A stretch of 18,178 bases of DNA from an uncultured Collinsella sp. (GCA_958429225.1 CAUAJB010000043.1:1-18178); one strand, 5' to 3'; shown: positions 7,548-17,246, numbered from the stretch's first letter. Translations and numbers: made by a program. The notes: generated by a model not told the origin, from the sequence alone.

Positions 7548-7565
7548 CGTGCGCGTAAGCGCATG
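7548..7565 (+). promoter_or_regulatory. GNRA-capped hairpin next to the ppdK ribosome binding site
   Basis: CGTGCGC (7548-7554), loop GTAA, GCGCATG (7559-7565) form a seven-pair stem with one G-U, capped by a GNRA-class tetraloop. It ends one base before the AAGGGG Shine-Dalgarno (7567-7572). A second, weaker hairpin (CCCG/CGGG, 7515-7529) precedes it. It could influence initiation or mRNA stability. Confidence 0.4.
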
Positions 7566-7579
7566 GAAGGGGAAGCATC

Positions 7580-10330
<2,751 letters not shown>

Positions 10331-10368
10331 CGTTTTGGGTTTAGACGCCTAGCGTAGCCCCCTTCATG

Positions 10369-10398
10369 CCGCCCGTCTCATTCGTGAGACGGGCGGTT
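10369..10398 (+). terminator. Terminator hairpin after ppdK
   Basis: A perfect 12-pair stem, CCGCCCGTCTCA (10369-10380) and TGAGACGGGCGG (10385-10396), is closed by a TTCG loop. The base composition and position between ppdK and the rplS promoter fit an intrinsic terminator, but the T tract is poor directly after the stem (TTATC), with T-rich sequence only from about 10411. Confidence 0.75.
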
Positions 10399-10442
10399 AT
10401 CATGTGCGGGTTTTGTCTTTTTGTCTGCGTAAAAAATTGTTC

Positions 10443-10470
10443 TTGCAGCAGAAACCCGCGCGTGTATACT
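10443..10470 (+). promoter_or_regulatory. rplS promoter
   Basis: TTGCAG (10443-10448), 16-base spacer, TATACT (10465-10470). Directly upstream is an A/T-rich run (GTAAAAAATTGTT, about 10429-10441) that could act as an UP element, as is common for ribosomal protein promoters. Transcription would start near 10477. Confidence 0.7.
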
Positions 10471-10491
10471 CGAATACGTTTGTTCAACTAC

Positions 10492-10515
10492 GTGCCGGCC
10501 AAGGTGGTACGGCAC
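10492..10515 (+). promoter_or_regulatory. Hairpin in the rplS leader
   Basis: GTGCCG (10492-10497) pairs with CGGCAC (10510-10515). The stem extends inward through GCC and GGT with a single bulged A (10509), leaving a five-base AAGGT loop. It lies in the 5' untranslated region between the promoter and the AAGGA ribosome binding site (10528-10532). L19 autoregulatory leaders are known in Bacillota; whether this one binds L19 is inference. Confidence 0.45.
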
Positions 10516-10539
10516 CTCTAGAAGAGTAAGGAATTGCAC

Positions 10540-10881
10540 ATGGATTACATCCGCGCAATCGAGCGTCAGCAGATCCGCGAGGACATTCCTCAGGTTCGCG
10601 TCGCCGACAACGTCAAGGTTCACTACCGCATTAAGGAAGGCGACCGCGAGCGCATCCAGGTCTTCCAGGGCGACGTCATCCGCATGGCCGGCGCCGGTGC
10701 CCGCGAGACCTTCACCGTCCGCAAGATGTCCTTCGGTGTCGGTGTTGAGCGTACCTTCCCGCTTCACAGCCCCAAGATCGCCAAGCTCGAGGTCGTTCGT
10801 CATGGTCGCGTCCGTCGCGCCAAGCTGTACTACCTCCGCGACAAGGTGGGCAAGGCTGCTCGCATCCCCGAGAAGCGCTAA
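10540..10881 (+). CDS. rplS: 50S ribosomal protein L19
   Basis: Large-subunit protein at the 30S-50S interface; 113 residues, the usual length. Recognised from MDYIRAIERQQIREDIPQV, VKVHYRIKEGDRERIQVFQG, RKMSFGVGVERTFPLHSPKI and the C-terminal VRRAKLYYLRDKVGKAARI. Start ATG 10540 fits the family N-terminus and has AAGGA (10528-10532) seven bases upstream; the in-frame TTG at 10534 is too close to that site. In most bacteria rplS directly follows trmD. Here the two are about 7.8 kb apart and rplS has its own promoter and terminator, forming a single-gene unit. Confidence 0.98.
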   Translation: MDYIRAIERQQIREDIPQVRVADNVKVHYRIKEGDRERIQVFQGDVIRMAGAGARETFTVRKMSFGVGVERTFPLHSPKIAKLEVVRHGRVRRAKLYYLRDKVGKAARIPEKR

Positions 10882-10915
10882 GAAGATCGCAGCGTCTGTC
10901 CACTCGTTTGGACAC

Positions 10916-10945
10916 AAGGGTCACCTTCGGGTGGCCCTTCTTTTT
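10916..10945 (+). terminator. Intrinsic terminator after rplS
   Basis: AAGGGTCACC (10916-10925) pairs with GGTGGCCCTT (10930-10939), ten pairs including one T-G. The loop TTCG is closed by C-G, the exceptionally stable cUUCGg tetraloop, and is followed by CTTTTT (10940-10945). Confidence 0.92.
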
Positions 10946-10974
10946 ATCTGATTTGCATGCAAGGAGGGCCTGGT

Positions 10975-11763
10975 ATGGCCAACATGACGAGCTCGGTTTC
11001 GGCATCGCAGGTTGCCGGTGAGTTGGCGAGCGCTACGTTTGAGGAGATTCCCGCCCTCGTGGAGCATTATCGCGAGGACCCGCGCCAGCAGGTGATCAAG
11101 GCTTGCGAACGCGCCCTCAAACGCCATGCCAAAGAGCTTGCCGAGCGCGAGCGCGTCAATGACATGTACGAGCTTATGCGTGAGCTTGGCGGCGATGGGG
11201 TGGTCGTTGGTGTCGACGAGGTGGGTCGCGGATCGGTGGCCGGTCCTTTGACGGTATGCGCTGTCTGCCTTCCTATGGAGCCGCGTGTCTGGGGCATCAA
11301 CGATTCCAAAAAGCTCACGCCGGCGCGCCGCGAGTTGCTCTCAGTGAAGATTGCCGAGGTGGCGACGGCGATCGGTTTTTGCCATATCGCGCCTAAGGAT
11401 ATCGATGATATGGGCATGGCCCGCGCCATCCGCGCTGCCGTCGCGGGTGCGGTGGCCGATACGGGGCTCGAGCCCGATTGCGTCCTCATGGATGGCAACC
11501 CCTTGGGCGCCGTTCCCAATGAGCGCGACGTGGTGAAGGGCGATGCCAAGATCGCCTGTATCGCCGCGGCATCCATCATGGCAAAGGTCACGCGTGACGA
11601 GATGATGGTCGAGTACGACGCCGAGTACCCCGAGTATCATCTAGCCGAGTCGAAGGGCTACGCAAGCCCCGAGCACATCGAGGCGATTCGCAAACATGGA
11701 CTTTGTCCGCTGCACCGCGTGAGCTTTTGCGGAAACTTTCTGCAGACTGAGCGCCTTTTCTAG
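10975..11763 (+). CDS. rnhB: Ribonuclease HII
   Basis: Removes ribonucleotides from DNA and the RNA strand of hybrids; 262 residues. The catalytic acidic residues are visible in GVDEVGRGSVAGPL (D81, E82), LMDGNPLG (D173) and VKGDAKIACIAAASIMAKV (D190). The first 75 or so residues form a helical, charged N-terminal extension that resembles the one on Bacillota RNase HII (REDPRQQVIKACERALKR region) and is absent from the short proteobacterial enzyme. The start is ATG 10975 because AAGGAGG (10961-10967) lies seven bases upstream. An in-frame ATG at 10957 precedes that site and is rejected. It is bounded by terminators on both sides; I did not find a clear promoter. Confidence 0.96.
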   Translation: MANMTSSVSASQVAGELASATFEEIPALVEHYREDPRQQVIKACERALKRHAKELAERERVNDMYELMRELGGDGVVVGVDEVGRGSVAGPLTVCAVCLPMEPRVWGINDSKKLTPARRELLSVKIAEVATAIGFCHIAPKDIDDMGMARAIRAAVAGAVADTGLEPDCVLMDGNPLGAVPNERDVVKGDAKIACIAAASIMAKVTRDEMMVEYDAEYPEYHLAESKGYASPEHIEAIRKHGLCPLHRVSFCGNFLQTERLF

Positions 11764-11769
11764 GTCAAT

Positions 11770-11790
11770 TGTGGAGACAGGGACCCCTGG
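11770..11790. repeat. Possible remnant of a dispersed repeat
   Basis: The segment TGTGGAGACAGGGACCCCTGG contains the near-palindrome CAGGG-AC-CCCTG (11778-11789) and sits between the rnhB stop and its terminator. It recalls short GGGACAG/GTCCC repeats common between genes in some Coriobacteriia. Only one copy is in this window, so the repeat nature is unproven. Confidence 0.25.
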
Positions 11791-11812
11791 CGTTTTATAA
11801 ACCTGCTGGTAG

Positions 11813-11854
11813 CGGGCCGTGTGCAACGTGATTGTTGCGTACGGCCCGTTTTTT
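11813..11854 (+). terminator. Strong intrinsic terminator after rnhB
   Basis: CGGGCCGTGTGCAAC (11813-11827) and GTTGCGTACGGCCCG (11834-11848) form a 15-pair stem with two adjacent G-U pairs and a six-base loop GTGATT. Six T follow (11849-11854). It ends the rnhB transcript and insulates the yraN operon. Confidence 0.95.
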
Positions 11855-11952
11855 GTTGGCATTTGGTCAGCTTTTGGTTTGCTTCCGGTACTTACCCGCA
11901 TGAAAGGTGCCCTCATCATCGGGGCAATGCAGTGTGCGGGAAAGGAGACCCC

Positions 11953-12438
11953 ATGAGTGCCGCAAGCAAAAAGAGCAAGACGCAGCAGCTCAAGGAGCGT
12001 TGGGAAAACGGCGAGCTCGACTCCGGGGCGATGACGCCCGAGTTTATCAAGGGACTCAGTCCCCGCGAGCTAGGCATGCTGGGCGAGCTGATCACCATCG
12101 ACTACTTTAACGAGCGCGGCTACACCTTGCTGGAGCAGGGCTATCGTTGCACCGAGGGCGAGGCCGATCTGGTGCTGCTCGATGAGCTCGACGATGTCGT
12201 GGTGATGGCCGAGGTCAAGACCAGACGCGTTTCGCTGGATTGCACCACGCGGGTCTTTCCCGAGGAGGCCGTGGACGCCCAAAAGCAACGCCGCTACCGC
12301 CGCATCGCAAGTTGCTATCTCATGGAGCATTATCCGCTCAAGGCGATTCGCTTCGATGCTGTGGGTGTCACCATCCGCGGCGGGCATATCGCCGAGATCG
12401 AGCATCAGTACAACGCGTTCGATTGGCAGGTGTCGTGA
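11953..12438 (+). CDS. yraN: YraN family (UPF0102) putative endonuclease
   Basis: Member of the PD-(D/E)XK nuclease fold family of unproven role, often found between rnhB and comM; 161 residues. The family core starts at about residue 38 (RELGMLGELITIDYFNERGY) and continues with TEGEADLVLL (D72) and VVMAEVKTRR (E87, K89), which supply the nuclease triad. The first 35 or so residues, Lys/Glu-rich with ENGELDSGAMTPEFIKGL, are an extension beyond the usual 115-125 residue protein. Start ATG 11953 has AAGGAG (11942-11947) five bases upstream. The stop overlaps the comM start by one base (TGATG), so the two are probably coupled. Confidence 0.9.
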   Translation: MSAASKKSKTQQLKERWENGELDSGAMTPEFIKGLSPRELGMLGELITIDYFNERGYTLLEQGYRCTEGEADLVLLDELDDVVVMAEVKTRRVSLDCTTRVFPEEAVDAQKQRRYRRIASCYLMEHYPLKAIRFDAVGVTIRGGHIAEIEHQYNAFDWQVS

Positions 12439-13961
12439 TGGCGTTCGAGACGTTTGCCGTTCACGCGGCCTGCATCCGCGGCGTCGAGGCGATTCACGTC
12501 ACGGTCGAGGTCTCGCTTGCCGGTGGCGTTCCGGGCATCCAGATGCTCGGCATTCCGAGTATGGAGGTGATGGAGTCACGCGGTCGTATTCGCTGCGCGA
12601 TGCGCTCCGCCGGGTTCGAGATCCCGCGCTCGGGCATTACCGTTAACCTGGCACCCGGCGATATCCGCAAGACCGGTAGCGGCTTTGACCTGCCCATCCC
12701 CATCGCGGTTCTAGCGGCCGATGAGCAGATTCCCCGTGACAACCTCGATCGCTGCCTTATCGCAGGTGAGCTTGGTCTGGACGGTACGGTGCTTCCCGTC
12801 AAGGGCGAGGTGGCGTTTCAGCTATTGGCTCGCGACATGGGGCTGTCTTTTATCGCCGGCAGGTCCGACCAGCATGTGCCACTCGCGGGCGTAGATTGCG
12901 GCTTTATCGACCATCTGTCTCAGCTTGCTCATGGCATGGGCGATGCCGCACGGCACTACTTGGATTCCGAGGGTGTCGAGGCGACCTTTGAGCCCGAGCT
13001 CGACTATGCAGACGTGCTGGGGCAGGAAGTCGCTAAACGCGGCATGGCGCTTGCGGCGGCAGGAGAACTCGGCTTGCTCATGATCGGGTCTCCGGGATCG
13101 GGCAAGACGATGCTCGCACGCCGTATGACCGGCATCCTGCCCGAGCTTTCCGTTGAGGATCAGCAGGAGGCACTGTGCATCCATTCGGTTTTGGGTGAGA
13201 ACATTGATGGCTTGTTGGCGGGGCACCGCCCCTTCCGCAGTCCCCACCACAGTATTTCGACCGCAGGCCTTATCGGCGGCGGGCGCCCGGTGCACCCGGG
13301 TGAGATCAGCCTTGCTCATGGCGGCGTGCTCTTTTTGGACGAGCTTGCCGAGTTTCCCACTGGCGTGCTGCAGACGCTGCGTCAGCCCATCGAGCGCGGC
13401 TACGTGAGGATCGTACGCGTCGACGGGGCTTTTACCTTCCCGTCGCGCTTTCAGCTGCTGGCTGCGAGCAATCCCTGCCCCTGCGGCTTTTTGGGCGATC
13501 GCGAGGTGCCGTGTCGCTGCTCGGCGGCGATGGTCGAGCGCTATCGGTCTAAACTGCGCGGTCCTTTGGCCGACCGTATCGACATGATGATCGATGTGAC
13601 CCGTCCCGACCCTCAAGTGATTATCGAGGGTGCGGAGGGCATGTCGTCGGCCGAGTTACGTGACTACGTTGTGCGCGGTCGCGCCTTTCGCGCTTGGCGC
13701 GAATCCCGCATGGACGATGCGGATGCCGAGGCCGAGGATGACGAGACACGGTCCGTTGACGGCGTCGTTTCGACCTTTGAGCTCGATGATGCGGCGGAGA
13801 AGTGTGTGCTCGGCCTGTCGAAGCGCACGCATCTCACAGGGCGTGGCATCGTGCGCCTTGTTCGCATTGCGCGCACGATCGCAGATGTCGCCGAGAGCGA
13901 GCAGGTGACGCAGGACCACGTGCTCGAGGCGGCGATGTACCAGGGAAGGAGGGACCAATGA
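12438..13961 (+). CDS. comM: Mg chelatase-like AAA+ ATPase ComM (YifB)
   Basis: AAA+ helicase/ATPase of the ComM/YifB family. In Vibrio and Haemophilus ComM aids branch migration during natural transformation; elsewhere its role is less clear. Length is 507 residues. The N-terminal ChlI/Lon-like domain spans about 5-170. Walker A is GSPGSGKT (217-224), Walker B is GGVLFLDE (295-302), the NPCPCG...VPCRCS region has cysteines 347, 349, 359 and 361 that may bind zinc, and the C-terminal domain (about 450-505) is the Mg-chelatase lid. A short acidic linker (about 425-445) precedes it. Start ATG 12438 overlaps the yraN stop; upstream in-frame codons run antiparallel to homology and are ignored. 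Neighbour dprA supports a DNA uptake role. Confidence 0.95.
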   Translation: MAFETFAVHAACIRGVEAIHVTVEVSLAGGVPGIQMLGIPSMEVMESRGRIRCAMRSAGFEIPRSGITVNLAPGDIRKTGSGFDLPIPIAVLAADEQIPRDNLDRCLIAGELGLDGTVLPVKGEVAFQLLARDMGLSFIAGRSDQHVPLAGVDCGFIDHLSQLAHGMGDAARHYLDSEGVEATFEPELDYADVLGQEVAKRGMALAAAGELGLLMIGSPGSGKTMLARRMTGILPELSVEDQQEALCIHSVLGENIDGLLAGHRPFRSPHHSISTAGLIGGGRPVHPGEISLAHGGVLFLDELAEFPTGVLQTLRQPIERGYVRIVRVDGAFTFPSRFQLLAASNPCPCGFLGDREVPCRCSAAMVERYRSKLRGPLADRIDMMIDVTRPDPQVIIEGAEGMSSAELRDYVVRGRAFRAWRESRMDDADAEAEDDETRSVDGVVSTFELDDAAEKCVLGLSKRTHLTGRGIVRLVRIARTIADVAESEQVTQDHVLEAAMYQGRRDQ

Positions 13962-14893
13962 TGGCTGAGGGGACCTTCGAGCTGCATCCAGGTGACGCGT
14001 TGTATCCCGAGACCGTTTTGGAGCTTTCTGATGTACCTCAGACGCTCTATGTGCGCGGCAACCCCGAGGCGCTTTCGACGCCCGCGCTCTCCATCATCGG
14101 TGCGCGAAAGGCCTCGCCGTATGGTCTTGCCGTGGCAGAGCTTGCGGCGAAGGTGGCGGTTGAGGCGGGAGTGACGGTAGTTTCGGGCGGTGCAGTCGGT
14201 TGTGACCAGGCCTCGGGTTGGGCTGCGGTCAACGCCGGCGGCAAACACGTCGTGGTGCTGGGGACGGGCGCCGACGTGGTCTACCCGCGTTCGAGCGCGG
14301 GGCTTATTACGCGCACGCTCGATACGGGCGGCGCGGTCGTGTCGATCTCTCCGTGGGGCATGGGTCCGCGCAAGTTTGCCTTTCCGCGTCGCAATCGCGT
14401 GATCGCGGCCCTGTCGCAAGCCCTCTTTGTATCCGAGGCGGGTATGCCTTCCGGGACGTTTTCTACAGCCGAGGCTGCTATGGATTTGGGGCGCGAACTT
14501 CTTGCCGTGCCGGGGTCGATCCTATCGCCCGAGTCGCGTGGCACGAATTACCTCATTGCGAACGGTGCCTGCTGCATTGTCGACGAGGAGTCCATCGAGA
14601 TGGCTATCTCTCGCATATACGGCACCCTGCGCTACTCGCGCCCCGATGCTCCCGGCATTGCCGACCTGAATCCAACACAGCAGACCGTGATGCATGCGCT
14701 CATCGCCTCTCCGCTCAAGGTCGACGACATCGCGGCGCTCGTCTCACTCGATGCTGTCGGCGTACTCAAACTCTTGGGTTCGCTTGAACTCGAGGGCCTT
14801 ATCGAGCGCATGATGGATGGAAGGTATGCGCCCTCCAAGTTTGCCCTTCACGCCCAGACGCCCTTCGGTCACAATGGAAAACGTGTCAATTAG
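13958..14893 (+). CDS. dprA: DNA processing protein DprA/Smf (divergent)
   Basis: Loads RecA on incoming single-stranded DNA during transformation; 311 residues. The Rossmann-like core shows LSIIGARKASPYG (about 44-56), VLGTGADVVYPR (100-111), FAFPRRNRVIAALS (140-153), SGTFSTAEAAMDLGR and GTNYLIANGA. A winged-helix domain follows at about 235-290. The canonical SGxAxGIDxxAH motif is altered to SGGAVGCDQASG (76-87), with Cys for Ile and no His. There is no long N-terminal SAM domain. The start is ATG 13958 or ATG 13961 (adjacent, same frame); AAGGAGG at 13946-13952 serves either. The start overlaps the comM stop (ATGA). Confidence 0.92.
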   Translation: MMAEGTFELHPGDALYPETVLELSDVPQTLYVRGNPEALSTPALSIIGARKASPYGLAVAELAAKVAVEAGVTVVSGGAVGCDQASGWAAVNAGGKHVVVLGTGADVVYPRSSAGLITRTLDTGGAVVSISPWGMGPRKFAFPRRNRVIAALSQALFVSEAGMPSGTFSTAEAAMDLGRELLAVPGSILSPESRGTNYLIANGACCIVDEESIEMAISRIYGTLRYSRPDAPGIADLNPTQQTVMHALIASPLKVDDIAALVSLDAVGVLKLLGSLELEGLIERMMDGRYAPSKFALHAQTPFGHNGKRVN

Positions 14894-14907
14894 AAAGGTG
14901 TTTGCAG

Positions 14908-16245
14908 ATGCAGTTCGATCAGGTGACGGTTATCGGTGGCGGTCTGGCGGGTTCGGAATGCGCGATCCAGCTGGCAGACCGCGGGTTTGCCGTAAAGCTG
15001 TGCGAGATGCGCCCCCAGGTGAGCTCCCCGGCTCACCATACCGATCACCTGGCAGAGCTCGTCTGCTCCAATTCGTTTAAGTCGACCCGTCCGGATTCCG
15101 CGGCTGGTTTGCTGAAGGCCGAGCTTGAGCGCATGGGTTCAGTCCTGCTCGACTGCGCCCATCGCGCTGCTGTTCCCGCTGGTGGCGCCCTGGCGGTCGA
15201 CCGTGTTACATTCTCCGAGCTCGTCGAGGCTGAGGTTGCCGCCCGCCCCAATATCGAGGTCGTTCACGGCGAGGTCACCCAGATCCCCGAGGGCCACGTG
15301 GTCATTGCCGCGGGCCCGCTGTGTTCACCGGCGCTGAGCGAAGAGGTCATGAAGCTCGTCGGTGGCGACGCCCTTGCGTTCTTCGATGCCGCGGCGCCGA
15401 TCGTCGATGCCTCCACGCTCGATATGGACGTGCTGTTTTCGCAGTCGCGCTACGAGGAGCAGGGGAGCGGCGACTATCTCAACGCTCCGCTCAACAAGGA
15501 GGAGTACGAGGCCTTTATCGAGGCGCTCACCACGGCCGACCGCGTGGTGCTCAAGGACTTTGAGGGCGGCGATCTGTTCCAGGCCTGCCAGCCTGCCGAG
15601 GAGGTTGCGCGCACCGGCAAGGACGCCATTCGCTTTGGCGCCATGAAGCCCGTCGGCCTCACCGACCCGCGTACCGGACGTCGCCCTTGGGCGGCGATTC
15701 AGCTGCGTGCCGAGAACAAGGAGAAGACCGCCTATAACCTGGTGGGCTTCCAGACCAACCTGACCTTTGGCGAGCAGAAGCGCGTCTTCCATATGGTGCC
15801 GGGCCTGGAGAACGCTGAGTTCTTCCGCTACGGTGTCATGCACCGCAATACCTTTGTCGACGCCCCGCACGTGCTCGATGGCACCTTTGCCGTGCCCGGT
15901 ACCGGCGTGCGCCTGGCCGGTCAGATCACCGGCACCGAGGGGTACATGGAAGCCGTGGCGACCGGTCTGCTCGCGGCGCTCAACACCTATGCAGAGGCTA
16001 TCGGCGCCGATTCCGTCGAGTTGCCCCGCGTGGGCGCCCTGGGTGCGCTCGTGGGCTATGCGACCGATCCTGCCACCGTGGGCTATCAGCCCATGCATGT
16101 CAACTTTGGCCTGGTGCCGCCGCTCGAGGACGGTAAGCGCCGCAGCAAGCGCGACCGCTATCAGGCCTATGCGGACCGTGCGCTCGAGGCCCTCGATGCC
16201 TACTTGGCCACGCGTTCCGACTTGTTTGGAGGCGACCGGTCATAG
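14908..16245 (+). CDS. trmFO: Methylenetetrahydrofolate-tRNA-(uracil-5-)-methyltransferase TrmFO
   Basis: Folate- and FAD-dependent enzyme making m5U54 in the tRNA T loop; 445 residues. The FAD-binding motif is VTVIGGGLAGSECA (7-19 region, G10, G12, G15). The two functional cysteines are seen as LVCSNSFK (C53) and FQACQPAEEVA (C227), at the positions known from the Bacillus enzyme. Start ATG 14908 follows AAAGGTG (14894-14900) by seven bases; the TTG at 14902 is too close to it. It lies 14 bases after dprA. In Bacillota topA usually stands between dprA and trmFO; here it does not. The last codon before TAG and the stop itself lie in the anomalous xerC start region. Confidence 0.97.
   Translation: MQFDQVTVIGGGLAGSECAIQLADRGFAVKLCEMRPQVSSPAHHTDHLAELVCSNSFKSTRPDSAAGLLKAELERMGSVLLDCAHRAAVPAGGALAVDRVTFSELVEAEVAARPNIEVVHGEVTQIPEGHVVIAAGPLCSPALSEEVMKLVGGDALAFFDAAAPIVDASTLDMDVLFSQSRYEEQGSGDYLNAPLNKEEYEAFIEALTTADRVVLKDFEGGDLFQACQPAEEVARTGKDAIRFGAMKPVGLTDPRTGRRPWAAIQLRAENKEKTAYNLVGFQTNLTFGEQKRVFHMVPGLENAEFFRYGVMHRNTFVDAPHVLDGTFAVPGTGVRLAGQITGTEGYMEAVATGLLAALNTYAEAIGADSVELPRVGALGALVGYATDPATVGYQPMHVNFGLVPPLEDGKRRSKRDRYQAYADRALEALDAYLATRSDLFGGDRS
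16228..16244 (+). promoter_or_regulatory. Ribosome binding site with no canonical start codon behind it (xerC)
   Basis: GGAGG (16228-16232) lies at the end of trmFO. Six bases later stands GTC (16239-16241) and nine bases later ATA (16242-16244), both in the xerC frame. No ATG, GTG or TTG exists in this frame from at least 16143 up to 16320. Confidence 0.7.
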
Positions 16246-17162
16246 CCTTTGACCTGTACGACACCGTCGACTCTTTTATCGCCTATATCGCACGCGTTGA
16301 GGGGCTTTCTCCCAACACGGTGACGGCCTATGGCTCGAGACTGGAGCGCTTTGCTGCCTGGTGCGAGCGCGAGGATATTGATGCTTTCGCTGCCGACGTG
16401 CGCACCATTCGTCGCTATCTTGCTGAGCTTTCGCGTGAGCAGGTGGCTCCCCGAACGCTTGCGGCGCACCTGTCGGCTATCCGATCTCTCTATCGCTGGA
16501 TGGCTGCCGAGGGGATTGTCGAGGGCGATGCGGTCTCGGCGATCGCGTCGCCCAAGCTGCCGCGTGACCTGCCGGGCGTCCTTACGACCCAGCAGGTCGA
16601 GGCGCTGCTCAAGACGCCTGATACCTCAACACCCGCGGGACTGCGCGATGCGGCGATGCTCGAGTTGCTCTATGCCTCGGGTGCCCGCATCTCAGAGCTT
16701 GCGGCGCTCAATGTGGAATCCATCTCATGGTCCGAGCGCACGCTGCGCCTGTGGGGCAAGGGGAGCAAGGAGCGTATCGTCCCTCTGTATCGTCGTGCGC
16801 TCGATGTGACGCGTCTCTATATTGAAGAGGGGAGGCCGGAGTTGCTCGCTCGGGCAAAGCGCCGCGACCTCGCTACCGGGCCGCATCCGCTGCTTATATC
16901 GGCGCGCGGCAATCGCATGAGCGCCGCGATGCTTCGGCGGCGGTTCCATACGCTGGCGACGCTCGCCGGCATTCCGGCTGACATCGCCCCGCATGCGATG
17001 CGCCATACCTTTGCGACCGACTTGCTCGAGGGCGGTGCGGACCTGCGCTCGGTTCAAGAGCTGCTAGGTCATGCGAGCCTGTCCACGACGCAGATCTACA
17101 CGCATCTCACACCCGATCGGCTTAAACGTGCCGTGGCTCAAGCCCATCCCCGCGGCGAATAG
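16242..17162 (+). CDS. xerC: Tyrosine recombinase XerC type; start codon non-canonical or lost
   Basis: Site-specific tyrosine recombinase that, with a partner, resolves chromosome dimers at dif. From ATA 16242 it would be 306 residues, the family length. The N-terminal SAM-like domain (DSFIAYIARVEGLSPNTV, about 10-27) is complete only if translation begins here. The catalytic set, numbered from 16242, is R149 in SGARISEL, K173 in WGKGSKER, H251 and R254 in HAMRHTFATD, H277 in LLGHASLSTTQ, and nucleophile Y286 in IYTHL. The first canonical codon, GTG 16320, would delete about 26 residues of a conserved domain. Either ATA initiates, the base at 16241 is an error or mutation of an ancestral GTG, or the gene is truncated. 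The catalytic half is intact. Confidence 0.88.
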   Translation: MAFDLYDTVDSFIAYIARVEGLSPNTVTAYGSRLERFAAWCEREDIDAFAADVRTIRRYLAELSREQVAPRTLAAHLSAIRSLYRWMAAEGIVEGDAVSAIASPKLPRDLPGVLTTQQVEALLKTPDTSTPAGLRDAAMLELLYASGARISELAALNVESISWSERTLRLWGKGSKERIVPLYRRALDVTRLYIEEGRPELLARAKRRDLATGPHPLLISARGNRMSAAMLRRRFHTLATLAGIPADIAPHAMRHTFATDLLEGGADLRSVQELLGHASLSTTQIYTHLTPDRLKRAVAQAHPRGE

Positions 17163-17211
17163 TGGCTGGGACGTCCCGCGCCGCACTCAGGTGTGTGGTT
17201 TTGATTGCGGG

Positions 17212-17240
17212 TTGGCAGGAAGAGGCATTCCTGCTATCAT
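17212..17240 (+). promoter_or_regulatory. rpsB promoter
   Basis: TTGGCA (17212-17217), 17-base spacer, TATCAT (17235-17240): five of six matches in each box with ideal spacing. Transcription would start near 17247, giving a leader of about 135 bases. Confidence 0.75.
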
Positions 17241-17246
17241 TCATCG

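Larger units (their letters stand above)
7284..7579. promoter_or_regulatory. AT-rich regulatory intergenic region upstream of ppdK
   Basis: This 296-base stretch has no convincing gene and is clearly more AT-rich than its surroundings, especially 7310-7400. It contains weak hairpins at 7290-7320 without a proper T tract, an inverted repeat at 7366-7386, GGTAA/TTTACC motifs between 7410 and 7457, a possible promoter at 7476-7504, and two hairpins in the presumed ppdK leader (7515-7529 and 7548-7565). The concentration of symmetric elements suggests control of ppdK by one or more DNA-binding regulators; their identity cannot be read from the window. Confidence 0.5.

Noticed and set aside
16215..16245. 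Programmed -1 frameshift joining TrmFO to XerC
   Set aside because: The xerC frame is -1 relative to trmFO, but there is no slippery heptamer and both proteins have complete family-length ends.
17168..17177. Ten-base palindrome GGGACGTCCC after xerC
   Set aside because: Too short and too far from the rpsB promoter to call an operator; as RNA only three pairs can form and there is no T tract.
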